From Acinetobacter sp. ANC 3903 (GTDB lineage: Bacteria; Pseudomonadota; Gammaproteobacteria; Pseudomonadales; Moraxellaceae): a stretch of DNA of 64,000 nt. The stretch is from NCBI RefSeq assembly GCF_002135315.1, contig NZ_NEGA01000004.1, positions 1-64,000 of the forward strand, read 5' to 3'. Positions 46,539 through 55,776 of the stretch are shown here, piece by piece. The notes below the pieces were generated by a model. That model was not told where the DNA came from. It was given only the letters and a program-made list of their open reading frames with translations, and ran no database searches. How positions within the stretch are numbered: the first letter of the stretch is position 1; every line of letters begins with the position of its first letter. A program made the position numbers and the translations under genes.

Positions 46539-46794
46539 CTATAAACCAAGAAAACTACAGCGCGGTTTCTTGAAAAGTAAAAACAATAAAATGACATATA
46601 CAGTGACTCATCAAGTTAACTAGGCCAACCTGATTTCGAAAACAAATATATAACAAAAAAGTAACAAAAACATTGACCATTAATGCCGAAAATATTGACA
46701 AATTACGACAAAATCTCAGTAGTCGTGACTTCTGGCTATTTTATCGCGATATCTTCCTGAACAATAAAAATGACAATCCATTCTGAGAAAAGAA

Positions 46795-47391
46795 TCATTT
46801 CTCCTGTTTTTCTACCCATTTTGCCGGAAAATAGCGATCAGTTATGCCGTTCAACAAATTTGAAACTGTGCCGGGAAGCAGAATTCCTAGGGGGTTTTTC
46901 TCCTGCAATTCTGGCGATGAAATAACCCGAGTTCCCAAAATGTAATCAAACCAAGGTTTGGTCACACACCAGTTGGCATCCTGATTGGAATTCATATGAT
47001 GATCATAATGCCAGGGAATTTTTTTCATCGCCCATTCTGGCTCTAAATGGGCACGGCGGTGAATATAATAATAATTACAGGCGCTATATACCGTAGACAG
47101 TGCCATGCCTTTAGATACAGGATAAAATAGTGTACCAAACACGCCAGCAACTACTGCTAAGGAGGCAATTTCATTTTTAGTGCGCCAATTTGCAAGACCT
47201 TCGACATAGCCATGGTCATGAAATGCCGTTTTTCTGACTTCACGATGATGTTCCCAATGGGACTTCATGCTGTCGGGCACAGGGCTATAACGAGGCTTTC
47301 CACTGCGATGTGTACCATGCAAAATATATTTGTGTGCCACCCATTCAAAACCGTTAGCCACCACTAGCCCAACCAAAAAACCTTTCCACAT
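46795..47391 (-). CDS. Fatty acid hydroxylase / sterol desaturase family protein
   Basis: A 198-aa di-iron membrane protein with the His clusters of the family: EWVAHKYILHGTHR, SHWEHHREVRKTAFHDH, YYIHRRAHLEP and WHYDHHMNSNQDANW. Two hydrophobic stretches lie between the second and third clusters. Such proteins hydroxylate or desaturate lipid chains or carotenoid rings using O2. Substrate unknown. It is divergent from the AraC regulator gene with 105 bp between start codons, suggesting regulation by it. Confidence 0.85.
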   Translation of the reverse strand: MWKGFLVGLVVANGFEWVAHKYILHGTHRSGKPRYSPVPDSMKSHWEHHREVRKTAFHDHGYVEGLANWRTKNEIASLAVVAGVFGTLFYPVSKGMALSTVYSACNYYYIHRRAHLEPEWAMKKIPWHYDHHMNSNQDANWCVTKPWFDYILGTRVISSPELQEKNPLGILLPGTVSNLLNGITDRYFPAKWVEKQEK

Positions 47392-47496
47392 ATCTATTTT
47401 CTCCTTATTCCATATTGAATATAGATCATAAAATGTGCAAAATGCTAACTATAAAATAATATTTAATTGACAAATTACGATAATAAAAAGATCAAT

Positions 47497-48498
47497 ATGC
47501 CACATTCTAAAGACTACACAGGCTCCGTATATGGTGGACTTGGGCATTTAATTTATGCCTATAGTCAGGCCAAAGGCTTAGCTATTTCTGAAAAACTTGA
47601 ACAAGTTCAGAATCTGGAACGTTTTGACTTCTGTCTCTGGCGTGATTTGCTGACAGATATAGATCAACATCTGCAAATTCCGGCATTAGGCCTGGATATT
47701 GCCGAACATGTCCAGCCTAAACATTTAGGCATCATTGCCTATATCGCCCTGTCCTGCAACACTTTGGGGGAAGCCTTATACCGTTATCATGATTTTCATC
47801 GATTGATCTATGATGGCAGTTCCTTAGAGCTCAATATACAGGATGGATATCTTGCGCTTGGCTGGGGATACATCCCCTTTCATTTGACCACGCAAATTAC
47901 CCAGGAAAATGCCATTGCCCTGATGGTGCAATTTTTAAAACATTTTCTGGAATTTAAAGATATTCATATACATGAAGTGCACTTTATTCATCCTGCACCC
48001 AAAAATGTGGCCATCTATGAACAATACTTCAATTGCAAAGTCCTGTTTTCCCAGCCTAAGGCCCAAATTATTGCCCCCATTCATCAGCTGACCAAACCTA
48101 TACGTCAAGGGGATCAGACCTTGCAGCATTTGCTGATGCAACAAGCCCATGCCCTATTAGATAAGCTTCCCAATTCCACCCAGCTCGATCATCGTCTGCA
48201 ACAAGCCATTCTCCTCGGGCTGCAAAAAAACCAGTATCAAATCGAACCTATTGCCAAACAGTTACATATGTCGGTACGCCAACTGCAACGCCATTTGCAA
48301 CAACAAGACACCACCTATCAGCAACGCATGCAAGAAGTACGACATTTATTGGCGGAGCAATATTTAAAAGACCGACATCTCAGCCTGCAAGAAATTGCCT
48401 TATTGCTCGGCTATTCCGAGCAAAGTGTCTTCCAGCGTGCGTTTAAGCAGTGGACAAGCATGACACCGCAACAATGGCGACAACAACAATATGCATAA
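47497..48498 (+). CDS. AraC family regulator with PF12625-type sensor domain
   Basis: The 333-aa protein has an N-terminal ligand-sensing domain of the arabinose-binding type (HVQPKHLGIIAYIALSCNTL, LYRYHDFHRLIYDGS), as in OruR/ArgR-like lipid or amino acid sensors. It ends in two HTH motifs (IAKQLHMSVRQLQRHLQQQ and LQEIALLLGYSEQSVFQRAF, then WTSMTPQQWR). ATG 47497 is chosen over a TTG at 47467. It probably regulates the divergent hydroxylase gene, and its inducer may be a fatty acid-like compound (inference). Confidence 0.88.
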   Translation: MPHSKDYTGSVYGGLGHLIYAYSQAKGLAISEKLEQVQNLERFDFCLWRDLLTDIDQHLQIPALGLDIAEHVQPKHLGIIAYIALSCNTLGEALYRYHDFHRLIYDGSSLELNIQDGYLALGWGYIPFHLTTQITQENAIALMVQFLKHFLEFKDIHIHEVHFIHPAPKNVAIYEQYFNCKVLFSQPKAQIIAPIHQLTKPIRQGDQTLQHLLMQQAHALLDKLPNSTQLDHRLQQAILLGLQKNQYQIEPIAKQLHMSVRQLQRHLQQQDTTYQQRMQEVRHLLAEQYLKDRHLSLQEIALLLGYSEQSVFQRAFKQWTSMTPQQWRQQQYA

Positions 48499-48630
48499 AG
48501 CTGAACCCAGATGGTCACGTGAATGTCATGTCTGTTCATCATATTGTGATTAAGAAACAAGTAGTTTCTCAATAAATATAAAATATCTTAAAAAGTAAAA
48601 AAAAATAAATAGCAGCATCTGGAGAATAAA

Positions 48631-49311
48631 ATAAATAGATACCTTGCCGAATTGATTGGAACATTCTAGTTAGTCTTTGGTGGTTACGGCAGTGCCGTAC
48701 TTGCAACAGCCTTTCCTGACTTGAGCATTGGCTTTGCCGGTGTGTCCTTGGCTTTCGACCTGACAGGAGTGTATGCCTTAGATCATATTTCGGGAGGACA
48801 CTTCAACCCCGCAGTGAGTGTAGGCTTATGGTCAGGTGGTCGTTTTGATGCCAAACACCTGATTCCTTATATTATTTCTCAAGTGATCGGCGCATCTTTA
48901 GCCGGGCTGGTATTGTATCTGATCATACAGGTTCAGGCCGGTTTTTCCGGTACAGCAGGCTTTTCCAGCAATGGTTTTGCCGAACTATCGCCTGGGCACT
49001 ATTTCATGACTTCGGCACTGATCATTGAAATTGTATTGACTGCATTTTTCCTGATTGTGATTATGGGTTCTACGGATCAACGTGCACTGGCAGCTTTTGC
49101 ACCACTGGCTGTTGGTCTGGCTCTAACCCTGATTCATTTAATCAGTATTCCAGTCACCAATACCTCGGTGAACCCGGCACGTAGTAACCGTGTGGCCTTT
49201 TTTGCACAAACCCCGGCTTTAAGCCAACTTTGGCTATTCTGGGTAGCCCCTATTTTTGGCGCAATTCTGGGTGCTCTCATTTATAAAATGGTGGCCCGTG
49301 AAAAAGACTAA
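48631..49311 (+). pseudogene. aqpZ: Aquaporin Z, inactivated by an amber codon
   Basis: The frame reads [31 protein letters not shown] and on to the end. Family AqpZ proteins have W at the stop position (GTFWLVFGG), so TGG has become TAG (48667-48669). The expected start is ATA (48631-48633) rather than ATG, after a GGAG site. The helix 2 region [16 protein letters not shown] also seems three residues shorter than in E. coli AqpZ. Both NPA motifs survive ([20 protein letters not shown]). The downstream frame is otherwise open for 213 codons, so decay is recent. A shortened protein from TTG 48721 would lack the first helix. AqpZ is a water channel of the inner membrane. Confidence 0.88.
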
Positions 49312-49324
49312 AACTTCTAACCAT

Positions 49325-49354
49325 AAAAAAGCTCACCGATGTGAGCTTTTTTTT
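49325..49354 (+). terminator. Terminator after aqpZ
   Basis: AAAAAAGCTCAC pairs with GTGAGCTTTTTT around CGAT, followed by more T residues; usable in both directions. Confidence 0.92.
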
Positions 49355-49355
49355 A

Positions 49356-49371
49356 TGTTCCATGTGGAACA
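49356..49371. promoter_or_regulatory. parS-like 16-bp site
   Basis: TGTTCCATGTGGAACA differs at one central position (T for C) from the parS form TGTTCCACGTGGAACA bound by chromosomal ParB. It lies in the gap just after a terminator and before a short gene on the other strand, a common place for parS. Function is inferred. Confidence 0.5.
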
Positions 49372-49380
49372 TGGGACTGC

Positions 49381-49626
49381 TTATAAGAATGGATTTTCAA
49401 TTTCCTGCTCGTCTTGACGATCAATTTTTTCCGGAAGATCGGGTTCACTTTCCAAAGCACTGACTATGGCATTGACATAATTCTGCAACGCTTTGGCGGC
49501 CTGCAGTCCAGCCTGATCCTTGGTCAGTTGTAAATTGCCATAAATACTGACACAGTCTTCTTGATTTTCTAAAGTTAAGTCATGAATGGCGTGCGATTCA
49601 TTACCATTTACAAAAGGCTTGAACAT
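49381..49626 (-). CDS. Hypothetical protein, 81 aa
   Basis: A small acidic, probably cytoplasmic protein. The sequence LTKDQAGLQAAKALQNYVNA suggests a helix; the end is acidic (PEKIDRQDEQEIENPFL). No domain recognised. An ATG at 49626 follows an AGTGAGAA-like site. It lies 69 bp downstream of the nuclease gene on the same strand. Confidence 0.7.
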   Translation of the reverse strand: MFKPFVNGNESHAIHDLTLENQEDCVSIYGNLQLTKDQAGLQAAKALQNYVNAIVSALESEPDLPEKIDRQDEQEIENPFL

Positions 49627-49695
49627 TGTATTCTCACTGATCGTTGTTGTTATTTAAAAAGTAGGATGATTGCCATCATCCTACCTAAAAAAAGC

Positions 49696-50829
49696 TTATT
49701 TCAACAACTGCAAAATGTACTGTAAAAGCCCTTCAATCAATTGTTTAACAATCGCATCTTGGGTATTTGGAGCGATAGTAGGCGTACTGTTCTTGTTCTC
49801 ACCCGATGCTGCTTGAGTTGAAGAACTCGGATTAACCGATGAAGATTTAAACTGTTTTTGCAAAGCAGTCAGCTGATCTGTACCGACTTCCTCAGCACAT
49901 TGGCTTTCTGCATCCCAATGTGAATAAGTGATTTGCTTATTGGCTTTCACAGCCGTTGCGGTTAATGGCAAATTATAAGTATTGCGCTTTTGGTCTTCGG
50001 TTAACTGCGGGAAAATATTAATTCCAGTGAGATCTTCCAAAGCACATATACTGATCACCTGAACTTTTGGTGCGGTATCCTTCAGGGTATTGTCAGCATA
50101 GTACACACCTGCCGCCCCGGTTTTAGGTATGTAGATGGCTTTGTAGGTCGCTGTTGGAACAATCACCCCCTTACCAATCATCTTCAGCTTTTTAGCCGAA
50201 TATACCGGCCCAGTAACAAGATAAACATCCTGCTTTTGCTTGGTCACAATGGCACGAGTCGCCTCTTCTAGCTCTCGCCACACCTGCTGATTATTCTTCG
50301 GTGCCTGTGGCACCATGTTGGCCAACGAGAAGCTGTCAAACTGCGCCGCTTTATTCGGCATATCGGCATTCGGTGCCATGTGTCCGCGGTCATAGCCTGA
50401 TGCTTTGTAATCTGACAAGGTTGCCCGATGTTCTGCTTTTACGCCGGTTTCTTCATGAAAGCTGTCTTCACGTGGAATTTTTTGGCTTAAACGCTGCGGA
50501 GTCAAGGCTTCAGCCACCCACAAAGGGGTTTTGGACACCCCCGAATACATCACATTAAAACCGTTAAAACAGAGCGGATAGGTATTTTTCTTCAGGCTTT
50601 CTTTGGCCAAATAAGGCGGAATATCACGATAAAACTGGTCCAGACAGGCCGAGTTTGATGAAGACGGCAATGAGACCAGCCGTTGAATTTTTTCCTGTCC
50701 AAAGGCAATTGCAAAACTGCTGGTCGCGACTACGCCCAAAATAATTTTTAAACTATTCTGGTTTAAAATTTGCATCAAAGATTGACCGGTTTTACGTTTC
50801 TTAATTGCCATTGTGTGACTAACACCCAT
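49696..50829 (-). CDS. DNA/RNA non-specific endonuclease (NUC1 family), exported
   Basis: The NUC domain has the catalytic DRGHMAPNADMP motif (DRGH at about 147-150) with general-base His, and the metal-binding Asn in LANMVPQAPKNNQQVW, as in Serratia nuclease. It starts with a basic N-terminus and a hydrophobic helix (SLKIILGVVATSSFAIAFG), so it is exported or membrane-tethered and probably works in the periplasm or outside the cell. The C-terminal 80 residues are Ser/Gln-rich. The start is uncertain (ATG 50829, 50811 or 50775); 50829 is listed as the longest. Confidence 0.87.
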   Translation of the reverse strand: MGVSHTMAIKKRKTGQSLMQILNQNSLKIILGVVATSSFAIAFGQEKIQRLVSLPSSSNSACLDQFYRDIPPYLAKESLKKNTYPLCFNGFNVMYSGVSKTPLWVAEALTPQRLSQKIPREDSFHEETGVKAEHRATLSDYKASGYDRGHMAPNADMPNKAAQFDSFSLANMVPQAPKNNQQVWRELEEATRAIVTKQKQDVYLVTGPVYSAKKLKMIGKGVIVPTATYKAIYIPKTGAAGVYYADNTLKDTAPKVQVISICALEDLTGINIFPQLTEDQKRNTYNLPLTATAVKANKQITYSHWDAESQCAEEVGTDQLTALQKQFKSSSVNPSSSTQAASGENKNSTPTIAPNTQDAIVKQLIEGLLQYILQLLK

Positions 50830-51066
50830 TTTTCACGAGCTTAACAAGCAGAGAAAATGAAGTATATGTAGCAAAATTTATTTGCTTAACAATTAGCCTA
50901 AAACTGTTCAACAAAAGCACAGTTGTTGTAACAGTATGTCTAATTTTCTAAAGCTTTTCTAACAAGTCTTAATAGCTTTACGTATGTTTGATTGAAAAAC
51001 CGAGCATGCTTATGACAAGGTAAAAATACGCAAAAATTCTAGATAATTATTTCTACGGAGTATTTT

Positions 51067-51801
51067 ATGCATTTTAAGCTTTTAGGTTTGAGTCTAGTTA
51101 CAGGAATGATGAGTGCAACGGCATTCGCAGAACCCGCCATTCAACCGGGTGATACTTTAGAAAGCCTATCTCAAGTCAAAGTTAACACTACGGTCAATGG
51201 TCAAGCCGGTTCCATTCAAGATTTAGTGGCCAGCGGTCAAATCCGTATTGTTGATGCAGGCCAAGTTGCTGCTGAACCTAACCCAGCTGGTGCTGAAACC
51301 GAATTGCAAAGCAATGCTGCTGCGGATACCACTGCAGCCCAAGCCGCTCCACAAACTGCCGAGCTCAAAACCACAGCACAAAATGCTGAGGCCACCCAAG
51401 CTGCATCTGAAACCGAAGCACAAACCACCTCCGCTTCAGATGCAACTGCAGCTCAAGGTACTGAGATGAATACCGCGGTACAAGCCGTTGACCCGGCTAC
51501 AGAACAGGCAAATGCACCTGCTACCGAGCAAACCGCTCAGGCTGCATCTGAAAATGTAGATCCAATGCAACCCGATACCGAATTAGCCGCCCAACAAGCT
51601 GAACAAATGGGCAATAAAGAAGCGGCAGCTGCAACACCAGTAGATACTGCTGACGCGACTGCTACAAATGGAGCATTTGCAGCAACACCTGAAGCTACAC
51701 AGCCAAATGACGCAGTACAGGCAGCACCTGAAGCTGATGCTACAGATGCACCAGTCAATGCATCTCCTGAAGTGCCAGTGGCTGACGCAATAGAGAACTA
51801 A
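51067..51801 (+). CDS. Exported Ala/Thr/Glu/Gln-rich low-complexity protein
   Basis: MHFKLLGLSLVTGMMSATAFA is a signal peptide. The next ~60 residues look folded (PGDTLESLSQVKVNTTVNGQ, IQDLVASGQIRIVDAG). The remaining ~165 residues are low complexity, dominated by Ala, Thr, Glu, Gln and Asp, and should be disordered and acidic. No catalytic motif or lipobox. Function unknown; possibly a periplasmic or surface hydrophilic protein. ACGGAG precedes the ATG, and a terminator follows. Confidence 0.75.
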   Translation: MHFKLLGLSLVTGMMSATAFAEPAIQPGDTLESLSQVKVNTTVNGQAGSIQDLVASGQIRIVDAGQVAAEPNPAGAETELQSNAAADTTAAQAAPQTAELKTTAQNAEATQAASETEAQTTSASDATAAQGTEMNTAVQAVDPATEQANAPATEQTAQAASENVDPMQPDTELAAQQAEQMGNKEAAAATPVDTADATATNGAFAATPEATQPNDAVQAAPEADATDAPVNASPEVPVADAIEN

Positions 51802-51833
51802 TCACACTCTTTTCAGGCTTTCATCCTCCAAAT

Positions 51834-51865
51834 AAAAAACCAAGGATTTTCCACCTTGGTTTTTT
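51834..51865. terminator. Bidirectional terminator between the low-complexity gene and kup
   Basis: AAAAAACCAAGG (51834-51845) pairs with CCTTGGTTTTTT (51854-51865) around an 8-nt loop. It can serve both convergent genes. Confidence 0.92.
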
Positions 51866-51886
51866 ATTGTCTACACGATCTGAAAC

Positions 51887-53764
51887 TTATATTTCGATTT
51901 GACTACCTAATTCAACCACACGATTGGGAGGAATCCGATAAAAATCACTCACCGGACTGGTATTGCGCTGCATCGAAATAAACAGCTTTTCACGCCAAGA
52001 GGCCATACCGTCACCCACTGTACTAATAATTCGTTCACGCGAAACAAAGAAGCTGATTTGCATCAAATTATATTCGAGTTCAATCGATTGGTAGACCGCT
52101 TCGAGTGCCTGCGGAATATTCATCTCATCTTTAAAACCGTAAAATAGCTCAACCCGATAAAAATGCCGATTCATAATTTCTACTTGGAACCGATCCTGAT
52201 CAGCGACGTAAGGAACATCTTGAATTTTAACCGTCAAAATAATATTTTTCTGATGCAAGACTTTATTGTGCTTCATATTATGCAACATGGCATGCGGCAC
52301 CACTGTGGGAGTACCCGTGAGAAATATGGCTTCCCCTTCTACCCAATTGGCTTGCTCATCAATACTTTGCACGAATATATCTAAAGGTAAGGTATCTTGC
52401 TGGAGCTTGGCGAAGGTCAGTTCACGCCCTTCTTTCCATGTCATTAATAGAAGGAAAGCAATTCCACCAATCAACAGTGGAACCCACCCCCCAGAGAATA
52501 CTTTGAGTGAGGTTGCACTCACCAACACCAAGTCCAATACCAAAAATGGAATAATCAGCAGCATCAGTTTCGGTAGGTTCCATTTCCATGTGTAACGAAT
52601 AAACACAGCAATCAGTAAGGTGTCACATAACATGGTCATGGTCACAGCCAGACCATAAGCATGAGATAAGCGTGAACTGGTTTGGAAAATCAAGATCAGT
52701 ACAATAATAGAGGCCAGCAAAACCCAGTTCAGTAAAGGCACATAAATTTGTCCCTGTTCTGAATCTGAGGTGTGCTTAATGGTCAGTCGTGGTAAATAAC
52801 CCAATTGAATGGCTTGACGTGCTAAAGAGAACACCCCTGAAATAACAGCTTGAGAGGCAATGACCGCGGCCATCGTTGCCAAAAAAATCATGGGGTATAG
52901 GGCCCATTCAGGGACCAACAAATAGAATGGATTTTGAATTGCACTTGGATCGCGAAGTAATAATGCCCCCTGACCTGCATAGTTGATTAACAAACAAGGT
53001 AACACCACAAAAAACCATGCCAAACGAATAGGAACAGGACCAAAATGGCCCATATCGGCATACAGGGCTTCCCCGCCTGTCACGGTCAATACTACCGCGC
53101 CCATAATAAAGAAGGTCATTAAGGGATGAGTGACAATAAACTGGAAAGCCCAATGTGGACTAAACATCCCCAAAACCACAGGAGTCTGAATAATGCTGGA
53201 GATTCCCAAGAATCCGAGTGCTAAAAACCATAATAAAGTTAATGGACCAAAAAACTTCCCCACAAAGGCTGTTCCATACTTTTGCATGATGAACAATATG
53301 GTCACAATCGTAATGGCGATTGGCACAATATAAGGGTCTAAAACATTTGTAGCGATAGAAAGCCCTTCAACTGCAGATAACACTGAAATTGCGGGGGTAA
53401 TGATGCCATCCCCAAAAAACAGGGAAGCACCAATAAAACCAATCGCAATTAACAGTAACTTTTTTTGATCACTAAAATTCGTATTACGCAAATTTAAGGC
53501 CAACAGCGCCATAATTCCGCCTTCGCCATTGTTATCTGCACGCATAACAATCGCGACATATTTAATGGTAATGACCAGTGTCATGGTCCAAAAAATAATC
53601 GACAAAATACCCAATACATTTTCAGGATTAATCCCCAAGCCATGTACTGTATGGAATGATTCTTTCAATGCATAGAGTGGACTGGTTCCAATATCTCCAA
53701 ACACAACCCCTAATGCTGCCAGAGTAATCGCAGGCAATGCGGCTTTTTGTGCAGTACTTTGCAT
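51887..53764 (-). CDS. kup: Potassium uptake protein Kup
   Basis: A KUP/HAK/KT family K+:H+ symporter of 625 aa. The N-terminal [20 protein letters not shown] is the family signature, followed by about 12 transmembrane helices ([47 protein letters not shown]) and a ~150-residue cytoplasmic C-terminal domain ([20 protein letters not shown]). No regulator is adjacent. Monocistronic, ending at a terminator. Confidence 0.96.
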   Translation of the reverse strand: MQSTAQKAALPAITLAALGVVFGDIGTSPLYALKESFHTVHGLGINPENVLGILSIIFWTMTLVITIKYVAIVMRADNNGEGGIMALLALNLRNTNFSDQKKLLLIAIGFIGASLFFGDGIITPAISVLSAVEGLSIATNVLDPYIVPIAITIVTILFIMQKYGTAFVGKFFGPLTLLWFLALGFLGISSIIQTPVVLGMFSPHWAFQFIVTHPLMTFFIMGAVVLTVTGGEALYADMGHFGPVPIRLAWFFVVLPCLLINYAGQGALLLRDPSAIQNPFYLLVPEWALYPMIFLATMAAVIASQAVISGVFSLARQAIQLGYLPRLTIKHTSDSEQGQIYVPLLNWVLLASIIVLILIFQTSSRLSHAYGLAVTMTMLCDTLLIAVFIRYTWKWNLPKLMLLIIPFLVLDLVLVSATSLKVFSGGWVPLLIGGIAFLLLMTWKEGRELTFAKLQQDTLPLDIFVQSIDEQANWVEGEAIFLTGTPTVVPHAMLHNMKHNKVLHQKNIILTVKIQDVPYVADQDRFQVEIMNRHFYRVELFYGFKDEMNIPQALEAVYQSIELEYNLMQISFFVSRERIISTVGDGMASWREKLFISMQRNTSPVSDFYRIPPNRVVELGSQIEI

Positions 53765-53845
53765 ATTTCGTCTTCGTTTTGAACACTATTTTTTCGCAAT
53801 GATATCACTGAGCAAAAACTTTTGCTCTAAATCAATTGTTTCAAC

Positions 53846-53874
53846 TTGGCAGAAGGGCTTTTTTTCGCTATTAT
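53846..53874 (+). promoter_or_regulatory. Promoter of tRNA-Ser
   Basis: TTGGCA (53846-53851) and TATTAT (53869-53874) with a 17-bp spacer, directly upstream of the tRNA (start 53886), with a GC-rich discriminator CGCGGCG. Confidence 0.8.
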
Positions 53875-53885
53875 CGCGGCGCAAT

Positions 53886-53975
53886 GGTGAGGTGTCCGAG
53901 TGGCTGAAGGAGCACGCCTGGAAAGTGTGTATACGTTTGCGCGTATCGAGGGTTCGAATCCCTCTCTCACCGCCA
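53886..53975 (+). tRNA. tRNA-Ser (anticodon GGA)
   Basis: A 90-nt class II tRNA beginning GGTGAGGTGTCCGAG with a long variable arm and encoded CCA; the anticodon stem CACGC/GTGTG encloses CTGGAAA, giving GGA (Ser, UCC/UCU). Confidence 0.96.
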
Positions 53976-54004
53976 AATTCGAAAGAACTGCAATCCAAAG
54001 CAGT

Positions 54005-54042
54005 GAAAAAAGGCTTAAACTATAATGGTTTAGGCCTTTTTT
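54005..54042 (+). terminator. Terminator of tRNA-Ser
   Basis: AAAAAAGGCTTAAAC pairs with GTTTAGGCCTTTTTT (one G-T pair) around a 7-nt loop. Confidence 0.88.
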
Positions 54043-54276
54043 ATCGTATACCATTCAGCAAAAATACCCAGCGGTTCTAAAACCGTGAAAATAAACTGGG
54101 AAAAATCGTCAAGATTGAAGTTTTTATATTCTCTACTGCGACTTAATAAGCTCAGACCAAGCTAACGGGTGTCACATTAGGCAGCCAATTTCGCCTCTAT
54201 ATAATTTATATTTAAAAATGATTTAAACAGAAAAGAACTGAGCAACAGACGGTTTATATTTACTGCTTTTGAAGCC

Positions 54277-54534
54277 TTATTTATCTTCAAAATATTTCTG
54301 GCATCCCTGAAAAAACGCCTCGTTGAAATTCATGGACGGATCATCTTTATCATCATCGCATTGATCTACAGATTTAAGATTGTCTTGTGCATAGCGATAG
54401 CCATAGTATTGCTCTGTACCCTCCTCAAAGCCACCAAATTCCTGTTCTTTGTTGGACTGAAAATACAGCAATGCAGCAATGGCGATAAACATAAGTACCA
54501 CGACAGTACTGATCATTCTGGTCCGTTTTGTCAT
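54277..54534 (-). CDS. Small single-pass membrane protein, acidic
   Basis: ATG 54534 (AAGGAG upstream) gives MTKRTRMISTVVVLMFIAIA, a short basic N-terminus and one transmembrane helix, then an acidic periplasmic part (DQCDDDKDDPSMNFNEAFFQ) with two Cys residues (in DQCDDD and QGCQKYF) that could form a disulphide. 85 aa, unknown function. An in-frame start at 54576 lacks a site. Confidence 0.7.
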   Translation of the reverse strand: MTKRTRMISTVVVLMFIAIAALLYFQSNKEQEFGGFEEGTEQYYGYRYAQDNLKSVDQCDDDKDDPSMNFNEAFFQGCQKYFEDK

Positions 54535-54671
54535 CTTATATATTCTCCTTAAGCCTATTGACCTATTGATAAGCACCCCTCATCCGGGCACTTTGCCAGA
54601 AAAAAATCACTTATCGCTACCGATGAAATGATAAGAATGGGATTCCTCATTCAAGACCCACAGAAGATCCT

Positions 54672-54863
54672 TTATTTCTGTTGTCTGATTGGATTTTCAG
54701 GCTGTTCATCCGGATTTTTTTGCGGATTGGCTGTCCCGATATGCTGGTCGGGTTGGTCCGGTTGAGGGTTGGGTGGATTAGGGTGTTTCTGCTGATCAGG
54801 ATGTTGAATTAAAGGAACAGGCTGTTTTTGCTGATCTGGTTGTGAATTATCTTGTTCAGTCAT
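54672..54863 (-). CDS. Small Pro/Gln/Asp-rich protein
   Basis: A 63-aa protein made of Pro, Gln, Asn, Asp and Lys (MTEQDNSQPDQQKQPVPLIQ, QPDQPDQHIGTANPQKN), expected to be disordered and cytoplasmic. CAGGAT upstream of the ATG at 54863. No homologous domain recognised; could be a hydrophilin-like protein. Supported by an intact frame and a ribosome-binding site only. Confidence 0.55.
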   Translation of the reverse strand: MTEQDNSQPDQQKQPVPLIQHPDQQKHPNPPNPQPDQPDQHIGTANPQKNPDEQPENPIRQQK

Positions 54864-54928
54864 GTTTATCTATCCTGTGTATTGCCATTGATCACTGCGC
54901 TACATCAGCATTAATCTACGCCTTAAAT

Positions 54929-55063
54929 TTAATCTTCCAACTCCAGCCATGTTTCAATTTCCATCATTGTAAATGTAATATCTCTAGATGATTGATCTGC
55001 AACAAACGCGATGAAATCAGCTTCACATTGATTACCAAAAGCCTGCAAAGTCTGATCTTTCAT
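54929..55063 (-). CDS. 44-residue acidic small protein
   Basis: This short frame encodes MKDQTLQAFGNQCEADFIAF, VADQSSRDITFTMMEIETW, LELED. AGGTGAG lies six bases upstream of ATG 55063 (an ATG at 55069 would be too close to it). It ends in an acidic helix-like segment. No domain recognised. It sits in a run of very small genes; the composition looks protein-like, but translation is unproven. Confidence 0.5.
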   Translation of the reverse strand: MKDQTLQAFGNQCEADFIAFVADQSSRDITFTMMEIETWLELED

Positions 55064-55246
55064 TAACATCTCACCTAAATGGCACAATTACTGCACGTTA
55101 TTATTTCAAGCTCACAAGGTAAAAAAACTGTCGAGATATGATCATATAAATGCAATATTTCTATGATAACAATCATATAACAGAGCCTTAAGTCGACCTG
55201 TAACAGCACATTGAACACATAGAAAAACTGCTATTCGGGAGTAGAT

Positions 55247-55474
55247 ATGAATACCAGCAATAATTATGTCAAACAAATCAAGAATGCTAAACGTGGTGGT
55301 TATACTCCAACGATTGCCAAGGATATGAATAAACATAAAATTCAAAAAGCGATTCGACTCATTGAACAGTGGCGAAAGCTTGCCAATGAACTTAAACCAC
55401 AAATGCAAATCGATATGGCTTTAACCCTGGAAGAATGTGCACAAGACCTGGATCAGATTTTAAGGAGCAAATAA
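55247..55474 (+). CDS. Hypothetical small basic protein, 75 aa
   Basis: A cytoplasmic, largely helical protein: MNTSNNYVKQIKNAKRGGYT then HKIQKAIRLIEQWRKLANEL and LTLEECAQDLDQILRSK. GGGAGT precedes the ATG. The basic N-terminus could bind nucleic acid, but no motif is recognised. Confidence 0.68.
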   Translation: MNTSNNYVKQIKNAKRGGYTPTIAKDMNKHKIQKAIRLIEQWRKLANELKPQMQIDMALTLEECAQDLDQILRSK

Positions 55475-55574
55475 CCGATTCAATGACAAAAGCACATGAA
55501 GGTAAATAGCGGATGTAGAGGATGACTGAGAATTTCCAAATCCATTCACCAAATCCAACCGCTCATTTTTTGGC

Positions 55575-55602
55575 TTGCGTTTTCAAAAAAAATCGCTATT
55601 AT
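55575..55602 (+). promoter_or_regulatory. Promoter of tRNA-Thr copy 2
   Basis: TTGCGT (55575-55580) and TATTAT (55597-55602) are separated by 16 bp, just upstream of the tRNA (start 55615). Confidence 0.75.
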
Positions 55603-55614
55603 TCTCTGCACGTT

Positions 55615-55690
<76 letters not shown>

Positions 55691-55700
55691 TTTTATACTT

Positions 55701-55730
55701 AGCCTCGCTTTTTAGTGAGGCTTTGTTGTT
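55701..55730 (+). terminator. Terminator of tRNA-Thr copy 2
   Basis: AGCCTCGC pairs with GTGAGGCT around TTTTTA, followed by T-rich sequence. Confidence 0.85.
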
Positions 55731-55776
55731 TTTAGATGATTACTTTTAAAACCTAGAATATTCAATAGCCAATTTT

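Larger units (their letters stand above)
46417..46794. other. Intergenic region between hisF and the hydroxylase gene
   Basis: About 380 bp between convergent genes. Beyond the two terminators there is only AT-rich sequence; no gene is supported. Confidence 0.6.

Noticed and set aside
53786..54080. Three open frames on both strands around 53.9 kb
   Set aside because: All cross the tRNA-Ser gene (53886-53975) and its terminator; peptide fragments like ERGIRTLDT and REGFEPSIR are well-known artefacts of tRNA sequence.
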